The notes under the pieces are model-generated. The model was given only the letters and a program-made list of their open reading frames with translations. It was not told the DNA's origin and ran no database searches. A stretch of 64,000 nucleotides of DNA, from NCBI RefSeq assembly GCF_009915155.1, contig NZ_JAABLM010000012.1, positions 28,197-92,196 on the forward strand. The letters run 5' to 3'. Positions 26,334 to 35,766 of the stretch are shown in pieces (within the stretch, counting starts at the first letter, position 1; every line of letters starts with the position of its first letter). This DNA is from Flavobacterium ichthyis. Lineage in GTDB: Bacteria > Bacteroidota > Bacteroidia > Flavobacteriales > Flavobacteriaceae. Position numbers and translations under genes: made by a program.

Positions 26334-29300
26334 CTACTTTTGTACTGTTCTAAACAATTGCCCAACGACTTCCTCTTTTGTATAAACTATATCTTTTTCC
26401 AATCCCTTATTGACAAACTCTTCAAAATCTTGATGCTGTCGACTTACGGAATTAATCAATTTGTTTATCGCTTTCTTACTTTGTGATTCGACGTTTTGTA
26501 GCCATTTTTTTTCTATTTCTGACTCCTTATTCAACCTAATCCTGTGTTCAGATAGCTTCCATAATTCAAATAAAATTTGACACTGCTTTTCTTTTTCCTG
26601 ACTAATAAAAGAAGGAGCTGGTAAACCAATCTCTGGCAAGATTGCAATTATTTTTGGGTCAATATTTATGGGTAGAGGACTTAATCTATTTTGATCAATA
26701 TTTTCTTCTCCCATTAATAACTTACTAAAGGCTTCAAAATAATCTTTCTTAAATCTCAATCCTCCAATAGCCACATCATCCTTTACAACAATAATCGAAA
26801 AAAAGTCAATATCAAGATTTGATAACAATGATAAATCCATTGACAATTGAAAGAAGGCATCTGCATCAGAAAAATCAAAGTCCATAATACCGAAAGTAGC
26901 GTATGTAAGTGTCTCGGTTTCTTCAAGACCATTTGGTAGAATGAATTCATAGTTAGAATTCCCTTCTATTGCATTTAGTATTGCTTTAAATTTGTTCAGC
27001 TTTTCGTTTTTGGCTTGAGGCCACCATTCCTCGACTGCTTTCCGAGCAACATGCACTGCTTTTTTATTTTCTAAAGGAATATTAGAAATGTAATATTGTA
27101 TGGTAGCATACAGTCTTTCAAAACACTTTTTTTCCTCATGACATATAATTTCCGAATCAAAATAAGGAATTGTCCTACCTTCAATTTTTCTAAATGCTCC
27201 CTGCATATTGCCTAATCCTAAATAAACGGCTTTAAAATTAATTAAGGCAACATTTCTATCATGGGCCTCTTTGGGAACAAATATGTTTAGCAACTGACTA
27301 TTGGTGTTCCCAAGAGAAGAAAACCATTTGTTTATTTCCTTCTCTTCGGGTACATGGTTTTCCAGTTCGAAATATTTCTTCTCATACTTAGGATAAGGTC
27401 TTTTTTTGGAAAGTGCATTACTAAGCTTAACTCTGACCCTATCAATAGATGGGAGAACCTTTTCTTTTTTGTGGTTATTCCCCTCTAGTAGTGAATCTAC
27501 TAATTTAATAATATCCTTTGACCACTCAATAGCTATCTTACGAACCTCAAGGATGTTCTTTTGCCATTCGTAAGCCGAAGTTTCCTGATAATTTTTTTGT
27601 ATGACAGACAACCATATTTTATTGAGATGTACATCAAACAAATTACCAATGGCTTCCACAGTAAGATGTTTGATGGAGTTTTGTTTGACAACAGATATAA
27701 TTTCCTCTGAAGGAAAAGGCAACAATATTGCTTCAGTACAATACTTTTTATAAAACGGAAGGAAAGCATGCATAACTTGTATTCTGAATACACTGAATTC
27801 ATTTGCTTTATCTGCTTCACTATCAAACAATAGATATTGTATATAGATATTATTTTCTTTTTCCTCGATAGTTAATGAGTTGGTGCTTACTTTCAGATAA
27901 CTCAGAATAACGCGTTTATTTTTGCTTGCAAATTCTTGAAAGGCTATCGGATTGCTAACCTGCAAGTACAACATGAACTCTTTAGCTTCCTGAATCTCCA
28001 TACAGATCAGGTCATCTATCAGTATTTTATTCTGTATAAAAGGTAAGCTCAACGATAATTTTAACTCATTAAACCATTTGAAAAGAAATTCAAGTCCCTG
28101 ATAAGAAGTGATGGGAGCAGTTCTTTTAGTCAGCCTATCTTTCAAGGCATTGGCAAACAACACTAAATCGGTGTTTTCAAAAGAATAGATTGGTAATTCC
28201 TTTTTTAATTCAGCGAGCTGTTGAAAATTTTTTGCTCGTTCACCCATTATTCTTGAAAGCTCGTCTAAAGTATTGAGCTCTGTAAATGGCACTGTGACCA
28301 TAGAGAATAGCTCTATACCTCCTGTATTATAAGCCTGATCAAATAACTCCTTATTCGAAAGCCAATAACGTTGAGGCTCTCCATGCATGATACCATCCAG
28401 TGCGAAAACCATAGCAGAAATATCACCTTCGCTCAACAAGCTTGCTAAACCCCTATAAAAGATGGCTTTATTGCTGTCATTCAAGAAAAGTGGAGCATTT
28501 ATAAAGAAATCATGTTTGTAGTTCTCATCAACTATCTTTAAAAGATTGATTAGGGATTCTTCTATGGGTAAATTATTATGTAATAAATCTCTTAAATGAT
28601 TAGATCTAACAGGGTGAATCCCTTCTACATATTGACCATCAAAGTTCAGGAAATATTCTTTTTCAAGTTCGTTTAATAATATTCCTCTGTCTTGTTGAAA
28701 ACCAATTTCAGATTTTACATAATTTATAAGTCTTGTGGTCCCCAGTTTAATGTTCAAACAGTCCGCCAAGGAAACCATTCGTAGGATTTCGATTTTTGCT
28801 GCCGAAGATGTAGATTTATATAGATACTTTATTTGAGAAGAAAGTCGTTCCTGAATCATTTGTCCTTTCGTCAGAAGATAGGTATACTCAATCAAAAGAC
28901 CTTTACCCATTATCTGTTCCCACACCGGTTGCCATTCTTTAATATCAGCGTGGATTTTCCTTTTCCTTTTAAACTGTTCGAAAATGTCTTTTGCTTCCTG
29001 GGTTGACAAAGAAATATCTATTGGAGTCAAGTTGATACGTGATATATCAGCACCGAATCTAAACCAGTCTTCTTGTCTTGCAGTAATTAGAAATTTAATA
29101 GGCATATCCTTAGTCTTCTCTGCAATATAAGACCAAGCTATTACCGAACTGTCTAGTCCATCGATTACAACTAAAGGAGCTTCGCCAATAAAAACTCTTG
29201 ATTCTAAAAATTCCACGATAACATTAGCCTCGTCTGTGTCTCTGCAAGTATTTAACTGGTAGATAGTATGGTTCGTTTTTAAATTATACCCTATCTGCCA

Positions 29301-30230
29301 TGCTAATGTTGACTTCCCCTGTCCGCTGGAAGACCTAATAACAACAATGTCCGATTTTTGAATTGCTTCTTCAATTTGTCTTTCCCAGCCCTTTCTTCTT
29401 ACGGGAAGTCCTTGAACTATATGTAACGGTCTTGCTGCCTTACCATCATAATAATCATCCGATTGTTTCTCGTTGCCTAAATAAGAGACTTTAAACACCC
29501 AATTATTCTGAATGGCTTTATTTAGAGGTACTTTTGAAAATGAATCTCTTATGTCCTGAAAGAGACAAATGACATTATCTTTACTGATTATCGTCCGATT
29601 TTTTGACCAAATAAGTGTGTTGTAAAATAATGCATTCAGAAACTGAGGCTCAGCTCCTTTATTTACATCCCATTCTTTATACAGCAATATCAGGATCTTT
29701 GCATATAATTCATTTGTTGATTGGAGTTCAAAAGAAATCCTATCTACAAAATTACTAAAATTTGTGTTCTGAGATAGTGTTACCAATTTGTCTAACCAAA
29801 ATTTAGAAAGCGGCTGTCCTTGTCTTTTACTGATGAGTGCAGAGAGATTTCCATCCGAAATCTTCATGTTATAGACAAGTTTAAACCTGCTGTCAGGATT
29901 TTTTTCATACACTTCTAGGAAATTCTGAAGAACACCCAATCCCCAAAAAGTACCCGCATCCATTTTATTGACGGATGACTTTAGCTGAATGTATTCGGAA
30001 TCAATAGTAATAGTTTGGGACGTATGCAAATCTATATCTTCAATTCCCTCCAATTGTATAAATTTTGCTTCAGAATCCTTTTTTAGCTCTTGTAGTATCA
30101 AATAACAAGCATATAGTATTTGAAAATGGATTCCTCTAAAGTTGATGGCTCCTCCATTTCTTTTCTGTAGAATTGTATCTAATTTTTCAGTAACCTGCTT
30201 TAAGGTTATAGGAGTATCCTTTAATTTCAT
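26334..30230 (-). CDS. Avs-like STAND ATPase with N-terminal DUF4297 nuclease
   Basis: 1298 residues. Residues 25-130 match the DUF4297/Cap4 dsDNA-nuclease pattern: NFRGIHFQILYACYLILQEL, E61-GIE-D65, and Q82-L-K84 as the D-QxK part of a PD-(D/E)xK site. A STAND-type ATPase follows: Walker A SSGQGKSTLAW (301-311), Walker B LVVIDGLDSS (353-362) and the sensor-like FLITARQEDW (380-389). The last 800 residues are helical and repeat-like, the expected place for pathogen sensing. Avs proteins detect a phage protein and then oligomerise to activate the nuclease. It is a single gene, AT-rich and opposite to tra. Length is shorter than most described Avs proteins. Confidence 0.7.
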   Translation of the reverse strand: MKLKDTPITLKQVTEKLDTILQKRNGGAINFRGIHFQILYACYLILQELKKDSEAKFIQLEGIEDIDLHTSQTITIDSEYIQLKSSVNKMDAGTFWGLGVLQNFLEVYEKNPDSRFKLVYNMKISDGNLSALISKRQGQPLSKFWLDKLVTLSQNTNFSNFVDRISFELQSTNELYAKILILLYKEWDVNKGAEPQFLNALFYNTLIWSKNRTIISKDNVICLFQDIRDSFSKVPLNKAIQNNWVFKVSYLGNEKQSDDYYDGKAARPLHIVQGLPVRRKGWERQIEEAIQKSDIVVIRSSSGQGKSTLAWQIGYNLKTNHTIYQLNTCRDTDEANVIVEFLESRVFIGEAPLVVIDGLDSSVIAWSYIAEKTKDMPIKFLITARQEDWFRFGADISRINLTPIDISLSTQEAKDIFEQFKRKRKIHADIKEWQPVWEQIMGKGLLIEYTYLLTKGQMIQERLSSQIKYLYKSTSSAAKIEILRMVSLADCLNIKLGTTRLINYVKSEIGFQQDRGILLNELEKEYFLNFDGQYVEGIHPVRSNHLRDLLHNNLPIEESLINLLKIVDENYKHDFFINAPLFLNDSNKAIFYRGLASLLSEGDISAMVFALDGIMHGEPQRYWLSNKELFDQAYNTGGIELFSMVTVPFTELNTLDELSRIMGERAKNFQQLAELKKELPIYSFENTDLVLFANALKDRLTKRTAPITSYQGLEFLFKWFNELKLSLSLPFIQNKILIDDLICMEIQEAKEFMLYLQVSNPIAFQEFASKNKRVILSYLKVSTNSLTIEEKENNIYIQYLLFDSEADKANEFSVFRIQVMHAFLPFYKKYCTEAILLPFPSEEIISVVKQNSIKHLTVEAIGNLFDVHLNKIWLSVIQKNYQETSAYEWQKNILEVRKIAIEWSKDIIKLVDSLLEGNNHKKEKVLPSIDRVRVKLSNALSKKRPYPKYEKKYFELENHVPEEKEINKWFSSLGNTNSQLLNIFVPKEAHDRNVALINFKAVYLGLGNMQGAFRKIEGRTIPYFDSEIICHEEKKCFERLYATIQYYISNIPLENKKAVHVARKAVEEWWPQAKNEKLNKFKAILNAIEGNSNYEFILPNGLEETETLTYATFGIMDFDFSDADAFFQLSMDLSLLSNLDIDFFSIIVVKDDVAIGGLRFKKDYFEAFSKLLMGEENIDQNRLSPLPINIDPKIIAILPEIGLPAPSFISQEKEKQCQILFELWKLSEHRIRLNKESEIEKKWLQNVESQSKKAINKLINSVSRQHQDFEEFVNKGLEKDIVYTKEEVVGQLFRTVQK

Positions 30231-30376
30231 TCTTTCTCTATTAATACTAATAAAAAAATCGTTTCTTGATTTAAAAAATATAAATGAATGAATTTCTCAG
30301 TTTCATCCTTTATAAATAAGAAATGATTTTATGTAAATAGTATAAAAGCTAATATACTCATTTTTTAGGCTGCAAC

Positions 30377-30463
30377 TGCCACTGACAGCTAAACATTTCA
30401 CCTGACTGCTACTTTCTGATAACACCTTAATTCTTAAATACTTTTGTCCCGAAAGCCCGCAAG
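30377..30463 (+). repeat. Direct repeat copy A of traE leader
   Basis: About 87 bp resembling 34994-35081, with near-identical ends (TGCCACT at the left, CTTTTGTCCCGAAAGCCCG at the right) and a diverged middle. It lies 1 bp past the hamB stop codon. TACTTTTG at about 30438-30445 fits a -7 element but points into hamB. Confidence 0.75.
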
Positions 30464-30464
30464 T

Positions 30465-32810
30465 TTATTTATTAATAATATTGTTTATTCTTTCAAATAT
30501 TGTTTTTTCATACCCATCAAAAGAACCCTGTATGCGGTTCGCCTCATTTTGGTTTGGCGAGTCATAATAATCGACAATTTTTTGAGGTACTCCATAATCA
30601 CTTGCAATCCGCGCCTCTTCACTGAAAGCGTTATACTCTAATTTGATCAGCAAGACATCAATACCCGTAGCATCTTCATAAGGAATTCGATCTCTTTGGG
30701 AAATGTAGAACTTGTACATCAGATTAAAGACACCGATATACTTTACCAATTGATATTTAAATGTGTTATAAATCAACGAGGAAGTTTTTCTCATTGCACT
30801 GTTAACCGCACTGGATGAATTTGGGTTGTTTTCCCTTCGTAAGTTGTAATTATAAACACCGTTGAATCCTGTACTCAGATAACTGTTCAGTGCAGCAAAC
30901 AGGATAGAATAGTGATTTGGGCTATAGTTGTCCTTGAAAGTGTTTTCTATCATAGCCTTTAAAGTTTCATTTTCGACTACTTCGTAAATAACATCCAAGA
31001 TTACCTGAAAGCCATCCTTTTCGAGAGCCATTCTTGGTGCATTTAGTCGTGCTATAAACCTTTTTATTCTTTGATGAAACAAAGGAGACAGTGCTGCTAT
31101 ATTATCATATATCTTGATCTTGTCCCGCTTGCTGATTACCTTGAATTGAGACAGAATATGATCAGGAATACCTCTGGCTTCCTGCATCGCACGTATCTGT
31201 AGTAATCTCTCACGGCTCCGATCATCCAAATATTGTTCTGGTGTCATCTCATCATCGATTTCCTTTTTTTCAACATTCAGATCGTAATTTTTATGCGTGA
31301 TCTGTTCTCCAGTATCGTTGATTACTTTCATAAACTCTTCATCGAGGGTAATTACGCGACCAGTATAATGCTCCATAAATCGACCAGCTCGTCCGGCAAT
31401 GTTTTTTGCATCAAAAGTTAATAATGGCTTTCCATATCTTCCGCCTCCTTTTTCGCTTTTGTAAACAATCATATTTTTTGCGGTCGTATTTACTCCTTCA
31501 GTTATGGTAGTGGTTGAGGTCAGTACCTTTACACCGGATTCTGGAATATTAAAAAGAGAAATAATCTCTTTCTGAATATATTTTGGCACCATTCCATGAT
31601 GAACACCCACGCCTTTTTGCAATGCCTCGATAACAATCCATTTTGGATCGAAATTTTGAAAAAGATGATCAAGGAAAACTTTATAAAATGCTGTGTCTAA
31701 ATGGGCTCTGTCGAAGTCTTTTGCAACCTTTTCAGCATTACCTTGGGTATTGCAATACACAATGGCATTCTCGTTATTGAGTAAGATGCGATCCAAAAGC
31801 TCCTGTATTTTGGCTTTTTTTGCAGATTTTCTGGCAAAATTAAAGTCGAGTCCATCAATTGTGATACGTCCTCTCTCATTCTCGACATTTGTTTTCGTAA
31901 CTTTTACAATTTCATATTCGTTACGTAACAATTTTTCAATACCAAAATCACGCAGAAATAGATCGAACGATGGGTTATAGCCGTCACGGGCTTGGTCAAA
32001 CACTTCAATATATGGTCCGGCCAGAAATATGTCTATGTTAGTATATTTTGAGAAACCATAAAATAAAGACATCCTATACGCGACGTCACGTTCATTTTCT
32101 TTCGCCTCATTGTCTATGATATAACCGTTATCAATCTTATATACTTCATCAATAAAAATGAAATCAAGCTGGACATCGTGATTCTTATCCAAAAATGAAA
32201 GAAACCGCTCCGGGGTAAAAATAAAAATATTGTTTTCTTGTGGGTTTACTGAAAAATCACTTAATGTGTGTACATTATAGTCCTCTGAAAACTTTATCGT
32301 TCCATTTTTGATCTTCGCCAGATTTTCAGTCAATAAGGCAATACTTGGAAATATCAAAACAATGTTCCTATAATGCATCTTTTTGATAATCTCATAGACC
32401 AAGTGAGTTTTCCCAAAAGAGGTGGATGCCGATAGAAAATAACGATTTATCTTTTCCCTGCTAAATAGGTCAAGGATTTCTTTCTGATACTGGTGTAATT
32501 TTGAATGATCATCAGTATACAATGATGATTCGTACAATAAGGAAGAAAATGTACTCAGACAGATATTATCTTCATCAAGAACTAAAGACCTTTCCTTGTT
32601 GAATTTATAGAGAATATCGTAATAATGTGGTACTCCAACTTTCGACGATAGGTAGAGAAGAAACCTTCGGTCAGCATCATCAATATCTTCATCTTTGATA
32701 AAGTCGAAATATTCACAGACTTCATTAAGTAATAAGTGCTTTGCCGTTATACCTTCTTGAAAGGAATTCAAAGTGGTTACAACGTTAAGGGTTCTTTGCT
32801 GTCTATCCAT
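30465..32810 (-). CDS. hamB: HamB, Hachiman superfamily 2 helicase
   Basis: 781 residues. Helicase motifs in order are a Q-like motif HQYQKEIL (106-113), Walker A SASTSFGKTH (127-136), the DExx box FIFIDEVYK (217-225), STTTITEGVN and motif VI NIAGRAGRF. The DExx box has Val-Tyr in place of Ala-Asp/His. The C-terminal part has no nuclease. HamB scans DNA and, on encountering damaged or phage DNA, releases the HamA nuclease. The start overlaps hamA by 34 bp, giving translational coupling. The gene ends next to direct repeat A. Confidence 0.85.
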   Translation of the reverse strand: MDRQQRTLNVVTTLNSFQEGITAKHLLLNEVCEYFDFIKDEDIDDADRRFLLYLSSKVGVPHYYDILYKFNKERSLVLDEDNICLSTFSSLLYESSLYTDDHSKLHQYQKEILDLFSREKINRYFLSASTSFGKTHLVYEIIKKMHYRNIVLIFPSIALLTENLAKIKNGTIKFSEDYNVHTLSDFSVNPQENNIFIFTPERFLSFLDKNHDVQLDFIFIDEVYKIDNGYIIDNEAKENERDVAYRMSLFYGFSKYTNIDIFLAGPYIEVFDQARDGYNPSFDLFLRDFGIEKLLRNEYEIVKVTKTNVENERGRITIDGLDFNFARKSAKKAKIQELLDRILLNNENAIVYCNTQGNAEKVAKDFDRAHLDTAFYKVFLDHLFQNFDPKWIVIEALQKGVGVHHGMVPKYIQKEIISLFNIPESGVKVLTSTTTITEGVNTTAKNMIVYKSEKGGGRYGKPLLTFDAKNIAGRAGRFMEHYTGRVITLDEEFMKVINDTGEQITHKNYDLNVEKKEIDDEMTPEQYLDDRSRERLLQIRAMQEARGIPDHILSQFKVISKRDKIKIYDNIAALSPLFHQRIKRFIARLNAPRMALEKDGFQVILDVIYEVVENETLKAMIENTFKDNYSPNHYSILFAALNSYLSTGFNGVYNYNLRRENNPNSSSAVNSAMRKTSSLIYNTFKYQLVKYIGVFNLMYKFYISQRDRIPYEDATGIDVLLIKLEYNAFSEEARIASDYGVPQKIVDYYDSPNQNEANRIQGSFDGYEKTIFERINNIINK

Positions 32811-33688
32811 TTGATGATTGTTTCTTTACATGTTTTTGCGCTTTCAATTGGAATGAGTATAAAAAATATTGAAAAATCTATACTGATATTTTTAAATTCA
32901 AGGTCTTTGTAATTCTCGTTGATATGATTGATAGCTGTCTTTATTGATTCCTGATAATCCCCATTTACATAATCAAAGGTTATCAGTATAGGGTAAACCA
33001 ATTTTATATTGTTATCGATGAGTTCCTGCTCCAAATTTTCGATGATACATTTATCCCATTTGTCAAGTATCTTGTAGATAGCAGATCCCTTGTCAACGAT
33101 GTTTCCCTTACTTTGAAGGATTGTTGTAAAGTTGGTATTGATGAGATAATCATCCGAAATAGCTTTCTGAATGTTATCAAACACTTTGTTTATTGCCGCC
33201 TTGCCGTCCTGATAGAATTTAGTTTCTCCAAACCACAGCTGTATTCCGTCTTCGGTTTGAATTAAATGAAAGCAATCGTATCCGGTTACCTCTGATTTCT
33301 TTTGTATATCATAAAAATAGCCACGCGAAACAAGGGTTTCGTTTCCATAATACACCTTTAATATTGCATATAGCAAGGATTCTCCATAAATTCCCAATTT
33401 GAGTTTTGCTAGGTCGTCTGCAGAGTAATTATATTTAAATTTTGCGTTAAACGCCTTTATAAACATCTTCTGATGATCCCCCTCTAATAATTGAAATTCA
33501 TCATAGGCATAGTATAGGATGCTCTCATATATGATACGAGACAAATCTTCAGTATCCTCGGCTTTATAACAGTCATCGAAAAGGTCAATATGGGTAACAC
33601 AGGACTTACTTATCAAAAGCTCGTCATGCGGTAGATTATATTCTAATAATACAGTCTTTTTTATGAGGTCTATCAGTGTTGGTTTCAT
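32777..33688 (-). CDS. hamA: HamA, Hachiman DUF1837 effector nuclease
   Basis: 303 residues. The DUF1837 core spans about 95-160: LGIYGESLLYAIL, SRGYFYD, VTGYD138CFHLIQ and QLWFGE155-T-K157F. D138, E155 and K157 fit a PD-(D/E)xK active site, and E103 may assist. In Hachiman the HamA nuclease is held inactive by HamB and then degrades DNA non-specifically, killing the infected cell. It is cotranscribed with hamB. A DUF3800 gene lies 106 bp upstream on the same strand. Confidence 0.85.
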   Translation of the reverse strand: MKPTLIDLIKKTVLLEYNLPHDELLISKSCVTHIDLFDDCYKAEDTEDLSRIIYESILYYAYDEFQLLEGDHQKMFIKAFNAKFKYNYSADDLAKLKLGIYGESLLYAILKVYYGNETLVSRGYFYDIQKKSEVTGYDCFHLIQTEDGIQLWFGETKFYQDGKAAINKVFDNIQKAISDDYLINTNFTTILQSKGNIVDKGSAIYKILDKWDKCIIENLEQELIDNNIKLVYPILITFDYVNGDYQESIKTAINHINENYKDLEFKNISIDFSIFFILIPIESAKTCKETIIKWIDSKEPLTL

Positions 33689-33794
33689 TTATGAGAGGAG
33701 GTTGATATCTAATTTTCATAAGTAACTATAAATCTGACTAATTTAATGTATTTTTTCGTATCCGAGGTAGAAGACAATCGATTTTTCGCGTTGA

Positions 33795-34937
33795 CTATAA
33801 ACTAGCTTTTTCAAGATACTTAGTAATGTGATCAAATTTCATTACCTCTTCATAACTATCTGTTGCGTGTAGAAAGGCAGGATTTTTTTGATCTGATTTA
33901 TTAATAATATCAATAAATAACTTCATATTTTCTAATTGTAAGGCTGAGAAAGAGTCGATATCCGCTTTAATTTCTTCCATAGTATGCGTATTCCTGTATT
34001 GGGTATATTTACCCATGAAACCAATAAAAATATCAGATAGTTGTATTAATTGATTATCCTGAGAATCAACGAATGAATAGTTTTTAAACTCAACTCCATT
34101 ATCTAACATCCTATATTCGTTCAAAGCTTCTCGGATAGAATCCTCGTTGTCGAAAATATGAGTTGAATTCTTGAAGGTATAGATAGGTCTGAGATAAAAG
34201 TGTGTCAAATCTGCTAACAGTACGTGATCTTCTTCATCCATAACAAAAGCTAGTTCACCTTTCTTTTTAGACTCTTTTAATATCTGCCGTAAAGATTCCA
34301 ACCCAAAATGAAATTCTTGTAACGGAAGATATTCTTCAAAAAGATTACTCAATGCTTCTATGAAATTACCAATTTTATCAGGTTTAATATTCGGATATTC
34401 GAAAACATAAAAAAGTTGAATAACGGCGTCTATTTCAAGACGACACAGTTTATAGAGGTCGTTTTTTAGGTGGTTGTCAAATCCAGGCCCTAATTGTATC
34501 GCTGCGTCCGAATTCATTATAGCAGAATCCACAATATCCACTACTGACCAATACAGAATATTTAAGCTCGAATAATGTACATAAAGATTACTATCCTTCA
34601 AAAAGAGAAAGAAGAGGTTTAACTTCTGGGATTTGAGACAATCAAGAAAATCCCCAAATGCGATATGTTTAAATTTCACTTCCTTAGCTGTCTTCTGTAA
34701 TCTAAAACTATCGATCAATGGCTGTACATCTGGGACAGCTCCCTCATGTAGAAGTCCTCCCAAAACAAAATTAGCTGTAAACGTATAATTGAAATCGTTT
34801 TCTCTTACATAGAATGTTTTGATATTATTGGTTTCATCATAATAGAATATATATGGTGTTGTAAAATCAACTCTTGGATTTAGTAATCGGGCAAATTGAT
34901 TAGCAGATGCTATTTCTGCTATTTCAAAATCAATCAT
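33795..34937 (-). CDS. DUF3800 protein
   Basis: 380 residues. The N-terminal IFYYD34E35TNNIKTF and the C-terminal QLIQLSDIFIGFMGKY are the two conserved parts of DUF3800, a predicted RNase H-like fold with acidic residues. The middle is a long helical insertion (roughly 115-280). DUF3800 genes are common in phage-defence islands, but their activity is not settled. It lies first in a minus-strand series with hamA and hamB and inside the same pair of direct repeats, so it may be a third component or a separate system. Confidence 0.75.
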   Translation of the reverse strand: MIDFEIAEIASANQFARLLNPRVDFTTPYIFYYDETNNIKTFYVRENDFNYTFTANFVLGGLLHEGAVPDVQPLIDSFRLQKTAKEVKFKHIAFGDFLDCLKSQKLNLFFLFLKDSNLYVHYSSLNILYWSVVDIVDSAIMNSDAAIQLGPGFDNHLKNDLYKLCRLEIDAVIQLFYVFEYPNIKPDKIGNFIEALSNLFEEYLPLQEFHFGLESLRQILKESKKKGELAFVMDEEDHVLLADLTHFYLRPIYTFKNSTHIFDNEDSIREALNEYRMLDNGVEFKNYSFVDSQDNQLIQLSDIFIGFMGKYTQYRNTHTMEEIKADIDSFSALQLENMKLFIDIINKSDQKNPAFLHATDSYEEVMKFDHITKYLEKASL

Positions 34938-34993
34938 AATGTTAGCGTATTAAAATAAATAGGTTGACTAAGTTATAAAAATACCTTTTATAA

Positions 34994-35081
34994 TGCCACT
35001 CACAGCCAAACAATTCCTCTGACTGCCAATTTGTTATCACGCTTTTGTTTCTGAAACATCTTTGTCCCGAAAGCCCGCAAG
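34994..35081 (+). repeat. Direct repeat copy B, traE leader
   Basis: The right-hand copy of the repeat at 30377-30463. It continues into CCCGCAAGGTGCGGG (35074-35088), a leader hairpin just before traE. This copy is in the native place for the promoter and leader of the second half of the tra operon. Copy A lacks the second hairpin arm. Confidence 0.75.
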
Positions 35082-35119
35082 GTGCGGGATAAACAGTAAC
35101 AAATTAATGTGTTTCAATT

Positions 35120-35425
35120 ATGGAAAAACAAAGAAAAAAAGTTCTGCTGGCAGCCGTGGCTACGCTGTCAGGAATTGGTGCGTTCGCACAGGGAAACGGC
35201 TCGGCAGGTATCAACGAGGCTACCCAAATGGTAACCTCTTATTTCGACCCCGCAACACAGTTAATTTATGCCATCGGTGCGGTCGTGGGACTAATCGGAG
35301 GTGTTAAAGTGTACAACAAGTTCAGTTCCGGCGACCCTGACACGAGTAAGACCGCAGCTTCGTGGTTCGGTGCGTGTATCTTCTTGATTGTTGCGGCTAC
35401 AATCCTGCGTTCATTCTTCCTTTAA
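35120..35425 (+). CDS. traE: TraE (DUF4134), conjugation membrane protein
   Basis: 101 residues. A signal peptide (VLLAAVATLSGIGAFAQ) is followed by two membrane spans (QLIYAIGAVVGLIGGVKVY, and WFGACIFLIVAATILRSFFL) and a short cytoplasmic loop. This is the DUF4134 layout, VirB2-pilin-like in size and topology. It would form part of the mating channel or pilus. It is the first gene after the cargo interruption, with a structured leader upstream. Confidence 0.85.
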   Translation: MEKQRKKVLLAAVATLSGIGAFAQGNGSAGINEATQMVTSYFDPATQLIYAIGAVVGLIGGVKVYNKFSSGDPDTSKTAASWFGACIFLIVAATILRSFFL

Positions 35426-35436
35426 TCCGTTACCTT

Positions 35437-35766
35437 ATGAATTACAATATCAACAAAGGCATCGGCAGGACGGTGGAATTTAAAGGGCTGAAAGCACAAT
35501 ACCTGTTCATTTTCGCAGGTGGGCTGCTCGGTACGCTTATCCTCGTGATGATACTGTATATGGCAGGCGTAAACTCTTACTTCTGCCTGTTCCTCGGAGC
35601 AGGCGGTGCTTCGCTCATTATATGGCAGACCTTTTCGCTGAACAGGAAGTACGGCGAACACGGGCTGATGAAAATTGCAGCCAATAAAAGGCATCCCCGC
35701 TACATCATCTGCCGCAAGCCTGTACACCGTTATTTAAAATTCACACCTAAACAGAATGCCGTATGA
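35437..35766 (+). CDS. traF: TraF (DUF4133), VirB3-like membrane protein
   Basis: 109 residues from ATG 35437. The chain begins NYNINKGIGRTVEFKGLKAQ, has two adjacent spans (YLFIFAGGLLGTLILVMILY and CLFLGAGGASLIIWQTFSLN), and a basic C-terminus (HPRYIICRKPVHRY). This is the DUF4133 pattern. VirB3-like proteins anchor the VirB4 ATPase, which here is TraG, whose ATG overlaps this gene's stop codon by 4 bp. Confidence 0.85.
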   Translation: MNYNINKGIGRTVEFKGLKAQYLFIFAGGLLGTLILVMILYMAGVNSYFCLFLGAGGASLIIWQTFSLNRKYGEHGLMKIAANKRHPRYIICRKPVHRYLKFTPKQNAV

